NCBI RefSeq assembly: GCF_009862265.1
Contig: NZ_WWGX01000053.1
Location: 1 to 42,207, forward strand
Source: Streptomyces sp. SID8352
Lineage (GTDB): Bacteria > Actinomycetota > Actinomycetes > Streptomycetales > Streptomycetaceae
Direction of reading: 5' to 3'
DNA: 42,207 bases
Part shown: piece after piece, positions 19,130-27,659 of the stretch
How positions within the stretch are numbered: position 1 is the stretch's first letter
Layout of the letters: each line of letters begins with the position of its first letter
Position numbers and translations under genes: made by a program
The notes under the pieces: generated by a model
What the model saw: only the letters and a program-made list of their open reading frames with translations
Told to the model about the DNA's origin: nothing
The model's database searches: none

Positions 19130-20275
19130 TCACACCTCGATGCCGGAGCCGCCCCCGGCGTCCCCGCCGTCTCCGCCGCCCTCCCCGGTGTCCGGCGGGG
19201 TCGTGGCGAGCCCCAGGGCCTCGCGGACCGTCACCGTGTCCTCGGGATCGATGAGCTGCCAGCCGTTGTCCTCGTGCCCGTAGAACGTGTCGGCGTCCTC
19301 GGCCGAGGCGGCCCGGCCCCACTCCTTCCGCGCCTTCTCCAGGTCCGCGACGAGCGCTGCGACCGGCCCGTCGGCCGCGGCGGGCCAGTCGTGTCCGCTC
19401 AGCGTCTCCGACTGCTCGGCCAGGGCGTCCGCCACCCGGTCCGCCCAGGCCCGCTGGGCGGCCGGGTCCTCGTCGAAGTCGTCGTCCTCGGGCATCTCGT
19501 CCAGGGCCGCGTACTGCACGGCCTCCGCCCTCAGGTAGGCCACCTGGTGCTCGTCGAGCACGGTCTCGTCGGCGCGCAGCGAGCCGGTCAGGGGCTCCGC
19601 GTCCGTCCGCGCGAACCCGCAGGTGACCTCCCGGTCGCCCAGGCGCCAGCTCGCCGGGCTCGGCGTCAGGTAGTACAGGTCCACCTCGTCGGGCAGGGCC
19701 CAGGAGTCCATCGCGTACGTCTCGGCGATCCGGTAGCAGCGGTCGTCCGCGAGCTCGGCGATCCCGTCGTCGCCGGGGTAGGTCCGGCCGGGTATCCGGA
19801 AGGAGCCGACCACCTCGGCGTCGTGCGGCGAGTCGCAGGGCACCTCGTCGACCTCGTCGATCTCGCCCTCCACGGATCCGCCCGGGGAGTTGTAGCAGTC
19901 GCCCTTGCTCAGGGTGAAGGGGGTGCCGGACCGGTCGCCCGCCGCTTCGCGGAAGCCCTCCCAGAAGTCGGCGGCGCCGCCGGTGGCCAGCGCGATCGCC
20001 CACAGCCCGATGCCCACGCCGGAGAGCACCGACCCGGCCACGGCCAGCCCCCTGCCCCGCTCGCCCCGCCGCCCGATCTGACGGAGCGCGATGATCCCGA
20101 GGACCAGTCCGACCGCCGGCAGGAAGCAGAGGATGCCGAGGACCAGCGCGGCGATGGCCACGCCGTTGACCGGGGCCTCCGGGGGCGGCGGTGGCCCGTA
20201 GGGGTGGCCCCAGGGCGCGGCGGGGGAACCCTGCGGGTACGGCCCGTGGGGTCCGGGGGGCGGCGGCGTGGACAC
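19130..20275 (-). CDS. DUF4190 / septum-formation-domain membrane protein
   Basis: Membrane protein of 381 residues. A Pro/Gly-rich N-terminus (1-35) precedes two membrane helices (about 36-60 and 75-100) of the DUF4190 type. A long exposed domain resembles the actinobacterial Septum_form family: KGDCYNSPGG, then VPCDSPHDAEVVGSF and CYRIAETYAMD, with conserved cysteines. The C-terminus is acidic and Gly-rich. The family name is historical and its biochemical function is unknown. The start is a GTG at 20275 with AGGAGC 11 bases upstream. Confidence 0.85.
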   Translation of the reverse strand: MSTPPPPGPHGPYPQGSPAAPWGHPYGPPPPPEAPVNGVAIAALVLGILCFLPAVGLVLGIIALRQIGRRGERGRGLAVAGSVLSGVGIGLWAIALATGGAADFWEGFREAAGDRSGTPFTLSKGDCYNSPGGSVEGEIDEVDEVPCDSPHDAEVVGSFRIPGRTYPGDDGIAELADDRCYRIAETYAMDSWALPDEVDLYYLTPSPASWRLGDREVTCGFARTDAEPLTGSLRADETVLDEHQVAYLRAEAVQYAALDEMPEDDDFDEDPAAQRAWADRVADALAEQSETLSGHDWPAAADGPVAALVADLEKARKEWGRAASAEDADTFYGHEDNGWQLIDPEDTVTVREALGLATTPPDTGEGGGDGGDAGGGSGIEV

Positions 20276-20556
20276 GGGCAGGGGTGCTCCTGGTTCGGGC
20301 GGGGTGCGGAACGGGGCGGAACGGCTCCGGGCGCACCGGTGTTCGAGCGGTGACTGGGCGCATCGTAAGCGCGGGGCGGGCCGGCCGGGTACGGGACCCT
20401 GCGGACGGCGCGGGTACGGGGCCCCGTGGACGGCGGGGGTACGGGCCCTGCGGGGCGGTCGTCCGGGGGCCGGTGGCGGCGCGGCACGGCGAGCCCGGAC
20501 GCCGGGGACTCCCGGTCATCTCCCGTGCCGGGAAAGGGCGTTGGAACACCGGAGAC

Positions 20557-23412
20557 TCAGGCGTCCGCGCGAACGCCTCCCGTCCCGGGCGCCTCCGGTC
20601 CGACCGCCGCTCCCGCGTCGAACGCCCTCGCACCGGGCACTCCCGGCCCGGCCACCGGCTCCGGCCCCGACGCCCCCGGGCAGGGCGCCCCCTCCGGACC
20701 GGACGCCACCGCCCCACGTGCCGTTTCCGGAACGGTCGCTCCCGCCCCGGGCTCCCCCTCACGGCCGGACGCCGCCGTCTCAACCGCCGCATCCGCCACG
20801 GATACTTCCGCTCCGGCCACCGACGCCGATCCCGACCGCACCGGACCGGGCGCCACGACCTCAACTGCCGTACTCACAGCCGGTGCTCCCGGCCCGGCCA
20901 CCGGCCCCGGACCGGAGTTCACCACCTCAAGTGCCGTATCCGGGACGGACGCTCCCACCCCGGCCACGGGCCCCGTACCGGAGCCGCCCGGCTCGGGCAC
21001 CGCTGCCGTCCCGGCCGCCGCCTCCACGGCGCGCGTCGCGGGTCCGGGCGCCCCCGGGCCGGGCCCTCCCCGCTCGGGTGCCCCCGGTTCCACCGCCGCC
21101 GGACCGGGCGCCTCCGGTGGGGGCGGGACAGGGCCGCCGTCGACGCCCGGTTCCGCCCGCTCCCCCGGTGCCACGGGGTGCGCCGGTCCCCCCGGCGGCG
21201 GCGCGGACGCGGGGTCGGCCGGGGCGGGGGCCATGCCCAGCCGTGCCTGCTCCTCCTCCACGATGCGCCGGGCCAGTTCGCTGTCCGCCATGTCCACCGC
21301 GTCCGGGGTCGCCTCGGCTACCGAACTGCGGCGCGCGTAGGTGTCGAACAGGAGGGTCTTGCGCTCCAGCGTCCGCACCAGCCGCTCGTCCACTCCCCCG
21401 GTGGCGAGCAGCCGGTGCACCCGCACCGGTCTGACCTGGCCCATGCGGTGCGCGCGGGCCACCGCCTGGTGTTCCAGGGTCGGCTTGACCTGGGGCTCGC
21501 ACAGGACGACGACGGAGGCGGCCTGCATGTTGAGGCCGACGCCCGCCGCCTGGATCTGCGCCAGGAGCACCGCGGGGCCCCGGACCGCGGTGAAGTCGTC
21601 GACGAGGGACTGCCGCCGCCCGGCCGGAAGGCTCCCGGACAGGGGCCCGAACAGCGGCGGAGCACCGGAGGGTTCGGCGGCGAGCGCCCCGCCCACCGTG
21701 TCGAGCACGTCCCGGAAGTAGGAGAAGACCACCGTCTTCCGCCCGTTCTCCCCGGCCTCCCGGACGATCTCGCGCAGCCGCTCCAGCTTGGCCGACCGCT
21801 CGGGGCGGGCGTAGGCGGCCCGGCGCATCGCCATGAAGTTGCCCTCGCGCACCGCCTCGCGGTAGGCCGCCCCGTCCGACCGGCTCAGCTCCTCCCACTC
21901 GTCGGTGTGCTGGAGGCTCGGCAGCTCGGCCAGGACGTCCTTCTGGTTGCGCCGCAGATAGACGGGGGCGACGGCCCGGCGGAAGGCGACGGAGTCGGCC
22001 AGGGTGCTCCGCTCGGCGAGGGAGTCCGCGATCCCGGGGTCGAGCATGGCGACCAGATTGCGGAACTCGGCGACCCGGTTCTCCATCGGCGTGCCCGTCA
22101 TGAAGAGGGCGCGCTCGCTGTGCCGGGTCCAGTCCGCGACCGCCCGCGACCGCTGGGCCTCGGGGTTCTTCACGGCGTGCGCCTCGTCGACCACGAGCAG
22201 GGCGGCCCCCTCCCCGTCGTCCTCCGGGGCCGGGAAGCCGCGCAGCGCCTCGTAGGTGGTGACGGCGACGCCGCCGCGGGTCCGCCAGTCCGCGAAGGCG
22301 CCCCACCGCTCGGGTCCGTGCAGCACGGAGACGGGCAGGAAGCTGCGGGTCTCGATCTCGCGGATCCAGTTGACGAGGACGCTCGCCGGGCAGACGACCA
22401 TGAAGCGGCTCTCCCCCTCGGCGGCCAGATGGGCGAGGACCGCGATGGCCTGGACCGTCTTGCCGAGGCCCATCTCGTCGCCGAGGATCACCTTGCGCTG
22501 GGCCAGCGCGAACCGGGCGCCGAACGCCTGGTAGCCGCGGAGCGAGACCCGGCGGTGGATGTCGTCCAGGCGCTGGCCGCGCACCCGTTCGGCGACGTCC
22601 TCGGGCAGGAAGCCCTCCGCGGCGGCGGCGTCGGGCAGCAGCCCGGAGACCTCCGCGAGCAGGCCGTGGTACTCGGCGGAACGCAGCTCGAAGCCGGTCC
22701 AGGCGGCGAGTTCGTCCGCGGGGCGCAGCAGGTCCACCGAGGTCTGGGCGAGGAGCGCGGGCAGCCCGGCCCCCTCCGCCTCCTCCAGCAGCGCGCGGAG
22801 CCCGGTGACCGCCGCCGTCGCGCGGGCCCGCCCCTCCTTGCCCGCGACGAGCATGCGCAGCCGCCCGGCGGCCGGCCCGGCGTCGGCCAGCGGGGGGCCG
22901 AGGCGCGCCGTGAGGGCTTCGGCCGCCGTCACCGCCCGCCGGGCCCCGGGGCCCGCCTCGACCAGGACGTGCAGGGCGGCGACGAGGGCCGTGGTGCGGG
23001 GGGTCGGCCGGTCCACGTCGATGGGGACGGCGACCGTGTCGAGCACGGCGTCGGAGAGCCGCCGGGCGGCGGCGATGATCTGGTCGGCGGTCTGCCGGCC
23101 GATGCCGGGGATCTGCCGCAGCCGGTGGGGCCCGGCCGCGAGCACGGCGCCGACGGTGTCCAGGCCGCCCTGCTCGACGGGCCCGACCCGCAGCCGGCCC
23201 TCGGTCACGTCCTGGAGCCGCCCCACGGGGAGGGTGCGCAGCTCCCGCTCCACCTCCGCGTCCCGGATCGGCGCCCAGGCGTCGCGCACGGCGCCGACGG
23301 CCCTGCCGTGGTCCTCCACCAGGCCCCGCGCGGCGTCCGCGAGCCGCGCCGCCCGTGCGAGCACCTCCCGTTCCGCACGCCCCACACCCGCCCCTTTCCC
23401 CGGCCCCGGCAT
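20557..23412 (-). CDS. SNF2-family DNA helicase/ATPase
   Basis: DNA-dependent ATPase of the SWI2/SNF2 superfamily, about 951 residues. Order: a helical N-terminal region with a helix-hairpin-helix-like motif (IPGIGRQTADQII, about 100-112); the RecA-like core with Walker A (GDEMGLGKT, about 304), DEAH box (VVDEAHAVKN, about 405) and motif III (MTGTPMENR); the second RecA domain with motif V (QAAGVGLNMQ) and motif VI (QAVARAHRMGQ, about 647); and finally about 230 residues of Ala/Gly/Pro/Val-rich low complexity. I chose the ATG at 23412 (GGGGGA upstream); an in-frame start further upstream at 23493 cannot be excluded. Likely a role in DNA repair or remodelling; no partner genes are adjacent. 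Confidence 0.88.
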   Translation of the reverse strand: MPGPGKGAGVGRAEREVLARAARLADAARGLVEDHGRAVGAVRDAWAPIRDAEVERELRTLPVGRLQDVTEGRLRVGPVEQGGLDTVGAVLAAGPHRLRQIPGIGRQTADQIIAAARRLSDAVLDTVAVPIDVDRPTPRTTALVAALHVLVEAGPGARRAVTAAEALTARLGPPLADAGPAAGRLRMLVAGKEGRARATAAVTGLRALLEEAEGAGLPALLAQTSVDLLRPADELAAWTGFELRSAEYHGLLAEVSGLLPDAAAAEGFLPEDVAERVRGQRLDDIHRRVSLRGYQAFGARFALAQRKVILGDEMGLGKTVQAIAVLAHLAAEGESRFMVVCPASVLVNWIREIETRSFLPVSVLHGPERWGAFADWRTRGGVAVTTYEALRGFPAPEDDGEGAALLVVDEAHAVKNPEAQRSRAVADWTRHSERALFMTGTPMENRVAEFRNLVAMLDPGIADSLAERSTLADSVAFRRAVAPVYLRRNQKDVLAELPSLQHTDEWEELSRSDGAAYREAVREGNFMAMRRAAYARPERSAKLERLREIVREAGENGRKTVVFSYFRDVLDTVGGALAAEPSGAPPLFGPLSGSLPAGRRQSLVDDFTAVRGPAVLLAQIQAAGVGLNMQAASVVVLCEPQVKPTLEHQAVARAHRMGQVRPVRVHRLLATGGVDERLVRTLERKTLLFDTYARRSSVAEATPDAVDMADSELARRIVEEEQARLGMAPAPADPASAPPPGGPAHPVAPGERAEPGVDGGPVPPPPEAPGPAAVEPGAPERGGPGPGAPGPATRAVEAAAGTAAVPEPGGSGTGPVAGVGASVPDTALEVVNSGPGPVAGPGAPAVSTAVEVVAPGPVRSGSASVAGAEVSVADAAVETAASGREGEPGAGATVPETARGAVASGPEGAPCPGASGPEPVAGPGVPGARAFDAGAAVGPEAPGTGGVRADA

Positions 23413-23550
23413 CTTCCCATCCCCCGCCGACAGCGCCGCGGGGCCGGTGCGGGCGGGCCCGGTCGCGCGGAGCGCGGGAGCGGGCGGGGACAAGGGGTGC
23501 GGGCGGCGCCGCGCGGGGGCGGCGGCCGGGCGGTGTCCCGGACACGCGAA

Positions 23551-23585
23551 CGGCGTGCCGTCGCCGGTGGGGCGACGGCACGCCG
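23551..23585 (-). terminator. Hairpin terminator of the MFS exporter gene
   Basis: Perfect 15-bp inverted repeat (arms 23551-23565 and 23571-23585, starting CGGCGTGCCG) with a GGTGG loop, 51 bases after the MFS stop codon. It also insulates the SNF2 gene downstream. Confidence 0.75.
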
Positions 23586-23635
23586 GTCGGCGCCGTGGTG
23601 CGGGGCGCCTCGGGTGGCCCTGGTGAGGGGGCCGG

Positions 23636-24838
23636 TCAGCGGAAGGCCTGGTTGCCGCGGGCGGTCCAGACGGTCAGGGCGGCGAGGAGGGCGCAGGCGC
23701 CGCCGAGCCAGAGGACCCCGTTGAGGCTGAGCATGTCGACGATGAAGCCGCCGACCAGGGCGCCGAGGCCGATGGAGAGGTTGAACACGGCGACCCAGAG
23801 CGAGGAGGCCGCTTCGACCGCCTTCGGGGCGGACTTGATCATCCAGGTCTGGAGGCCGACCGAGACACCACCGTAGGAGAGGCCCCAGATGATCAGCAGG
23901 ATGGCGCCGCCGACCTTGTTCTGGCCCAGCAGGAGGAAGAGCGGCATCGCGATGCCGAGGGCCACGGAGATGATCAGCACGGTCCGGAAGACCTGGCGGG
24001 ACAGGGCGGACCCGGCGGCGAAGTTGCCGATCAGGCCGGCCACGCCGAAGCCGAACAGCAGCGGTCCGACGTAGCTCTCGTCGATCCCGGAGAGCTTCTG
24101 CAGCGCCGGGCTGACGAAGGTGTAGGCGGCGAAGTGTCCGAAGACGATGAGCACCGTGGCGATGATGCCGACCCGCACGCCCGGGTTGCGGAACTGCTCC
24201 ATCAGCAGCTTGGGCCGGATGATCTGCGCGGCCACCAGCTTCGGCAGCACCACGAGCAGGGCGACGAGGGTGATCAGGGCCAGGACGCTCAGCGAGGTGA
24301 AGGCGATGCGCCAGCCGGTGAAGTCACCGAGCAGGGTGCCGAGCGGGACGCCGAACACGTTGGCGGCGCCGACGCCGCCGAAGATCACCGCGGTGGCGCG
24401 GGGCACGTCGTCGGGCGAGGCGAGCCGGATGGCCAGACCGCTGGCGACGGCCCAGAAACCGCCGATCGCGATGCCGACGACGACGCGGGAGGCGACCAGG
24501 ATGCCGAAGTTCGGCGCCAGCGCCGTGGCCAGGTTGGAGACGGTCATCAGGGTCATCAGGGCGATCAGCAGGACGCGCCGGTCCAGCGATCCCACGAGCA
24601 TCGGCACCAGGGGGGCGGCGAAGGCCGCGACGATGCTGGGCACCGTCACCATCAGGCCCGCCGTGCCCTCGGAGACCGACAGCGCCGATCCCACGGAGGT
24701 CAGCAGGCCGATCGGCAACTGCTCCGCGGTCACCAGCAGGAAGGTGCCCAGCGCCACCGCGGAGACCGCCAGCCAGCGGCTCTTCTCCGGGACCTCGGGC
24801 TCCTTTGTCAGGGCGGGGGTCTGTTCTGCGGTCGTCAA
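23636..24838 (-). CDS. MFS efflux transporter (drug:H+ antiporter-like)
   Basis: Twelve-helix major facilitator protein, 400 residues, of the AraJ/PbuE-like group of exporters. Helix 1 is WLAVSAVALGTFLLVTAEQL. The loop 2-3 region contains LVGSLDRRVLL, and helix 4-5 contains VVVGIAIGGFWAV. The start is a TTG at 24838, supported by GAAGGAGG seven bases upstream; the nearby ATG at 24857 is out of frame. It is divergent from a TetR gene across two palindromic operators, the usual layout for an inducible exporter. Lying at the edge of the biosynthetic genes, it may export the product, but that link is by position only. Confidence 0.88.
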   Translation of the reverse strand: MTTAEQTPALTKEPEVPEKSRWLAVSAVALGTFLLVTAEQLPIGLLTSVGSALSVSEGTAGLMVTVPSIVAAFAAPLVPMLVGSLDRRVLLIALMTLMTVSNLATALAPNFGILVASRVVVGIAIGGFWAVASGLAIRLASPDDVPRATAVIFGGVGAANVFGVPLGTLLGDFTGWRIAFTSLSVLALITLVALLVVLPKLVAAQIIRPKLLMEQFRNPGVRVGIIATVLIVFGHFAAYTFVSPALQKLSGIDESYVGPLLFGFGVAGLIGNFAAGSALSRQVFRTVLIISVALGIAMPLFLLLGQNKVGGAILLIIWGLSYGGVSVGLQTWMIKSAPKAVEAASSLWVAVFNLSIGLGALVGGFIVDMLSLNGVLWLGGACALLAALTVWTARGNQAFR

Positions 24839-24859
24839 CGGGGGCCTCCTTCACCATTC

Positions 24860-24908
24860 GGGAGCGATCGCTCCCGTAAGAGAAGAGTAGTATGGGAGCG
24901 CTCGCTCC
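24860..24908. promoter_or_regulatory. Two palindromic TetR operators between MFS and TetR genes
   Basis: GGAGCG-AT-CGCTCC (24861-24874, extended to a 16-bp perfect palindrome at 24860-24875) and GGAGCG-CT-CGCTCC (24895-24908) lie 34 bp apart. Both are in the 92-bp divergent spacer, and TAGTAT (24888-24893) between them resembles a plus-strand -10 box. Binding here would block both promoters. Confidence 0.8.
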
Positions 24909-24930
24909 ACAAGTTGGGTAAGGTGAATAC

Positions 24931-25536
24931 ATGGGACGCCCCCGACAATTCGACGAGAAGAACGCGGTCACCTCGGCGACCGAGCTGTTCTGGCGACGCG
25001 GGTACCACGCGACCTCGGTCCGCGATCTGGGCGACGAGCTGAAGCTCACGCCCAGCAGCCTGTACCGCACGTTCACGGACAAGCACACGCTGTTCCTGCG
25101 CGCCCTCGACCACTACCGGGCCACCGAGTCCGCCGAGGCGCGCAAGCGGCTCGACGCGACGGACCGGCCCGTCCAGGAGGCGCTGCGGGAGTGGATGCTC
25201 TGGCTGGTCACCTGTCCGGCCGACGGCAAGTCCGGCCGCGGCTGCTTCGTGGTCAACACGGCCACGGAACTGGGCACCACCGACGAGAAGGTCCGCCGCC
25301 GGACCGAGGCGGCCTTCGAGGTCACCCGGCAGGCCCTGCGCGCGGCGCTGGAACTGGGCCGGGACCGCGGTGAGCTGGCCGCCGGGCTCGACATCGACGA
25401 CACCGTGGAACTGCTGTTCACCACGGTGCTCGGCCTGCGGGTGCGGGAGCGCGCGGGCCACGACATCGAGCGGCTGACCACCACCATCGATCTGGTGATC
25501 CGGACCCTCGGGCCCGCACCCGCGGAACCGGTCTGA
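24931..25536 (+). CDS. TetR-family regulator of the divergent MFS exporter
   Basis: Transcriptional repressor, 201 residues. The N-terminal HTH (about 10-55) contains ATELFWRRGYHATSVRDLGDEL and TPSSLYRTFTDKHTLF. The ligand domain contains WLVTCPADGKSGRGCFVVN, with Cys95 and Cys105. Cys105 in the GC(F/L)xxN motif is at the place equivalent by length to the redox/electrophile-sensing Cys106 of E. coli NemR; this is a by-eye comparison. It should bind the two GGAGCGNTCGCTCC palindromes in the spacer and be released by an electrophile or a product. The ATG at 24931 has only a weak AAGG upstream. Its 3' end faces the flavin monooxygenase gene. Confidence 0.9.
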   Translation: MGRPRQFDEKNAVTSATELFWRRGYHATSVRDLGDELKLTPSSLYRTFTDKHTLFLRALDHYRATESAEARKRLDATDRPVQEALREWMLWLVTCPADGKSGRGCFVVNTATELGTTDEKVRRRTEAAFEVTRQALRAALELGRDRGELAAGLDIDDTVELLFTTVLGLRVRERAGHDIERLTTTIDLVIRTLGPAPAEPV

Positions 25537-25537
25537 G

Positions 25538-25562
25538 GCTCCCGGCCGCGTCAGGCCGGAGC
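25538..25562. terminator. Short bidirectional hairpin between convergent genes
   Basis: GCTCCCGGCC (25538-25547) pairs with GGCCGGAGC (25554-25562) with one bulged C. It sits in the 14-bp gap between the TetR and monooxygenase genes and overlaps the monooxygenase stop codon. Confidence 0.5.
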
Positions 25563-27074
25563 ACCCAGCCACGCGGTGGCCACCTCGGCGAAGTCCGGGG
25601 TGGCGCCGTCCTCGCGCGCGCTCCAGAGCACATAGCCGTCGGGGCGGACCAGGAGCGCCGGGGCCGCCAGGGCGGAGGCCGGCTCCGGTACCGCCTCGAC
25701 GATCGAGAGCCGGTCCGACCAGGGCTCGGCCGACCGGGCCCAGTGCGCCGCCGCGGCGGTGTGGACCAGCACGGGGCGCCCGTCGTGCAGCAGGGCGGCG
25801 AGGCTCGTCAGACCCCGGGCGGTCTTGAGCCGGGCGTCCGGCGCGAAGGCGCCGGCGAGCGGGTCGCCGGGGGCGTGGACGTCGTAGCGGATGGCGGTGC
25901 CGCTGATCATGCCGGTGAGCAGGTCGTTCACCTGCGGCAGATGCATCATCTCGCGGAACAGCCCGCGCAGGGAGTCGGTGAGCACCTCGGGGTTCATCAG
26001 CGCCACCTGGGCCCGCACGTTGTACAGGACACGGGCCGCCACCGGGCGCCGTTCGCCGTCGTAGCTGTCCAGCAGCCCGGCCGGGGCCCATCCCCTGATC
26101 TCGGCGGCGAGCTTCCAGCCGAGGTTCAGCGCGTCCTGGAGGCCGGTGTTGAGCCCCTGGCCGCCCATCGGGAAGTGGGCGTGTGCCGCGTCCCCGGCCA
26201 CCAGCACCCGGCCGGCCCGGTAGCGCTCGGCCTGGAGGGCGGCATCGCTGAACCGGGTGAGGTCGTGGGGGTCCGCCATCGGCACGGGCCGGCCCGCGAT
26301 GCGGTCCATCTCCCCCTGGAGCTCCCCGAAGGTCACCGGTGCCCGGCGGTCCCGGGCCGGTCCGCGGAAGTCGTAGGTGCACACCCGGCTGTGCCCGGCC
26401 GGGTTCAGCCAGATCAGGGTCCAGCCGCGCGGGGTGCGCTGCCAGCCGGCGGGGGCGCTCCAGGGGTCGAGCAGGCGCACCTCGCCCATCAGGGCCGAGA
26501 CGGTGGCGGGGGTCCCGGTGAAGGGGATTCCGGCGGTCCGGCGCACGGCGCTGCGCACCCCGTCGCAGCCGACCACCCACCGCGCGGTGACATGGGACCG
26601 CGTCCCGTCCGTGCCCAGCAGGTCCACGCGGACGCGGTCCCCCTCGTCCCGGACGCCGGTGCACTCCTGGCCGCGCACGATCCTCGCGCCGAGGGCCAGG
26701 GCCCGGTCGGCGAAGACCTGCTCGGCGTACGCCTGCGGGCTGCCGACGATGACGGGGCCCTCTCCGCTCACCTCCGCGAGGTCGAGGTCGAACATCCCGG
26801 CGAAGTGGAAGGGGACGCTGTCCCGGCCGCCGCGGGCGGGGCGGGGCTGCACGGCCTCGCGCAACCCCCGGCGGTGCAGGCTCTCCACGGTGCGCGCGTG
26901 CAGGGTCCCGGCCTTCGACACCCCGGAGGGCACCGGGAGCTTCTCGACGACCAGGGGCGGTACGCCCTGGAGGGCCAGTTCGTGGGCGAGCAGCATCCCG
27001 ACGGGGCCGCCTCCCACGATCACCACGTCGTGGGTGACCGGCTCGTCCGCGGAGGCGGCTGAGGGTTGGTTCAC
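25551..27074 (-). CDS. FAD-dependent aromatic monooxygenase (PHBH/MhpA/RdmE type)
   Basis: Class A flavoprotein hydroxylase, 507 residues, using NAD(P)H and O2 on a phenolic or polyketide-like substrate. It has the GxGxxG Rossmann motif (VIVGGGPVGMLLAHEL, about 19-34), the DG motif (VGCDGVRSAVRRTAG), the GD motif (VAGDAAHAHFPMGGQGLNTG) and a C-terminal thioredoxin-like domain without the redox cysteines, as in phenol-hydroxylase-like members. The start is a GTG at 27074 with GAGGAAAG upstream. It is divergent from an ArsR-type gene that probably controls it. It could tailor the cluster product or detoxify an aromatic compound; some close relatives inactivate rifamycins. The substrate cannot be decided. 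Confidence 0.88.
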   Translation of the reverse strand: MNQPSAASADEPVTHDVVIVGGGPVGMLLAHELALQGVPPLVVEKLPVPSGVSKAGTLHARTVESLHRRGLREAVQPRPARGGRDSVPFHFAGMFDLDLAEVSGEGPVIVGSPQAYAEQVFADRALALGARIVRGQECTGVRDEGDRVRVDLLGTDGTRSHVTARWVVGCDGVRSAVRRTAGIPFTGTPATVSALMGEVRLLDPWSAPAGWQRTPRGWTLIWLNPAGHSRVCTYDFRGPARDRRAPVTFGELQGEMDRIAGRPVPMADPHDLTRFSDAALQAERYRAGRVLVAGDAAHAHFPMGGQGLNTGLQDALNLGWKLAAEIRGWAPAGLLDSYDGERRPVAARVLYNVRAQVALMNPEVLTDSLRGLFREMMHLPQVNDLLTGMISGTAIRYDVHAPGDPLAGAFAPDARLKTARGLTSLAALLHDGRPVLVHTAAAAHWARSAEPWSDRLSIVEAVPEPASALAAPALLVRPDGYVLWSAREDGATPDFAEVATAWLGAPA

Positions 27075-27219
27075 TGCGCTTTCCTCACCTTCGTGACCTG
27101 GGCGGTCCGTGCCGAACGGGGTGGGTGCGGGCGGATGGCCGCCCGCACCCACTCTGATCGCCGGGTGTCGGCCGGGGGATTCACCGCACCCGGACGGCTG
27201 GGGCCCGCCGGAGCCTTGC

Positions 27220-27292
27220 TACGTACATACTCGTACCATCGTAGATGCGTGGATCGCAAGGCGGGCCGGGCCACGATCCGCGTATGTTCGTA
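27220..27292. promoter_or_regulatory. Inverted-repeat operator region between monooxygenase and ArsR-type genes
   Basis: TACGTACATACTCG (27220-27233) and CGCGTATGTTCGTA (27279-27292) are inverted copies matching at 12 of 14 positions. The second ends just before the ArsR-type start codon (27295). The sites are AT-rich against their surroundings, and ArsR regulators typically bind ATA-rich dyads, so autoregulation and control of the monooxygenase are likely. Confidence 0.55.
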
Positions 27293-27294
27293 CT

Positions 27295-27609
27295 ATGGCT
27301 GCCATGGCACTCCGTCACCCGAAAGCCGAAGAGATCCGACTCGAGGACGTCCTCACCGCCCTGAGCAACCCGACGCGCCTCAAGGTCGTGCGCACCCTCG
27401 CCGAGGCCGGCCCGACGCCGTGCGGCAGCCTCCTGGAAGGCGTCCCCAAGTCCACCCTCACCCACCACTGGCGGGTGCTGCGGGAGGGCGGGCTCATCTG
27501 GCAGGAGGCCGTGGGCCGGGAGTACACCCTGACGCTGCGCCGCGACGACCTGGAGCGGCGCTTCCCCGGACTGCTGCCGAGCGTGCTGCGGGCCGCCGGG
27601 ACCCGGTAG
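27295..27609 (+). CDS. ArsR-type winged-helix regulator
   Basis: Small DNA-binding protein, 104 residues. The winged HTH spans LEDVLTALSNPTRLKVVRTLAE through CGSLLEGVPKSTLTHHWRVLREGGLI and the wing (GREYTLTLRRDDLE), the pattern of ArsR/HTH_20 proteins. One cysteine (in PTPCGSL) precedes the helix; there is no classical metal-binding CxC in the recognition helix, so a metal ligand is unlikely. Two starts are possible, ATG 27295 and ATG 27304. Neither has a good ribosome-binding site, so the message may be leaderless. It is divergent from the flavin monooxygenase and convergent with the oxidase gene. Confidence 0.85.
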   Translation: MAAMALRHPKAEEIRLEDVLTALSNPTRLKVVRTLAEAGPTPCGSLLEGVPKSTLTHHWRVLREGGLIWQEAVGREYTLTLRRDDLERRFPGLLPSVLRAAGTR

Positions 27610-27619
27610 CCGCCGGGCG

Positions 27620-27649
27620 CCCCGGGTCCGGGCGGACCCGGACCCGGGG
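27620..27649. terminator. Bidirectional terminator between convergent ArsR-type and oxidase genes
   Basis: Perfect 13-bp inverted repeat, CCCCGGGTCCGGG / CCCGGACCCGGGG, with a CGGA loop, inside the 50-bp gap between convergent genes. Confidence 0.8.
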
Positions 27650-27659
27650 CCGCGGGGCG

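Noticed and set aside
25551..27074. Rifampicin monooxygenase (resistance gene)
   Set aside because: The fold and length are similar, but class A monooxygenases with this domain layout act on many substrates and no specific residue decides it.
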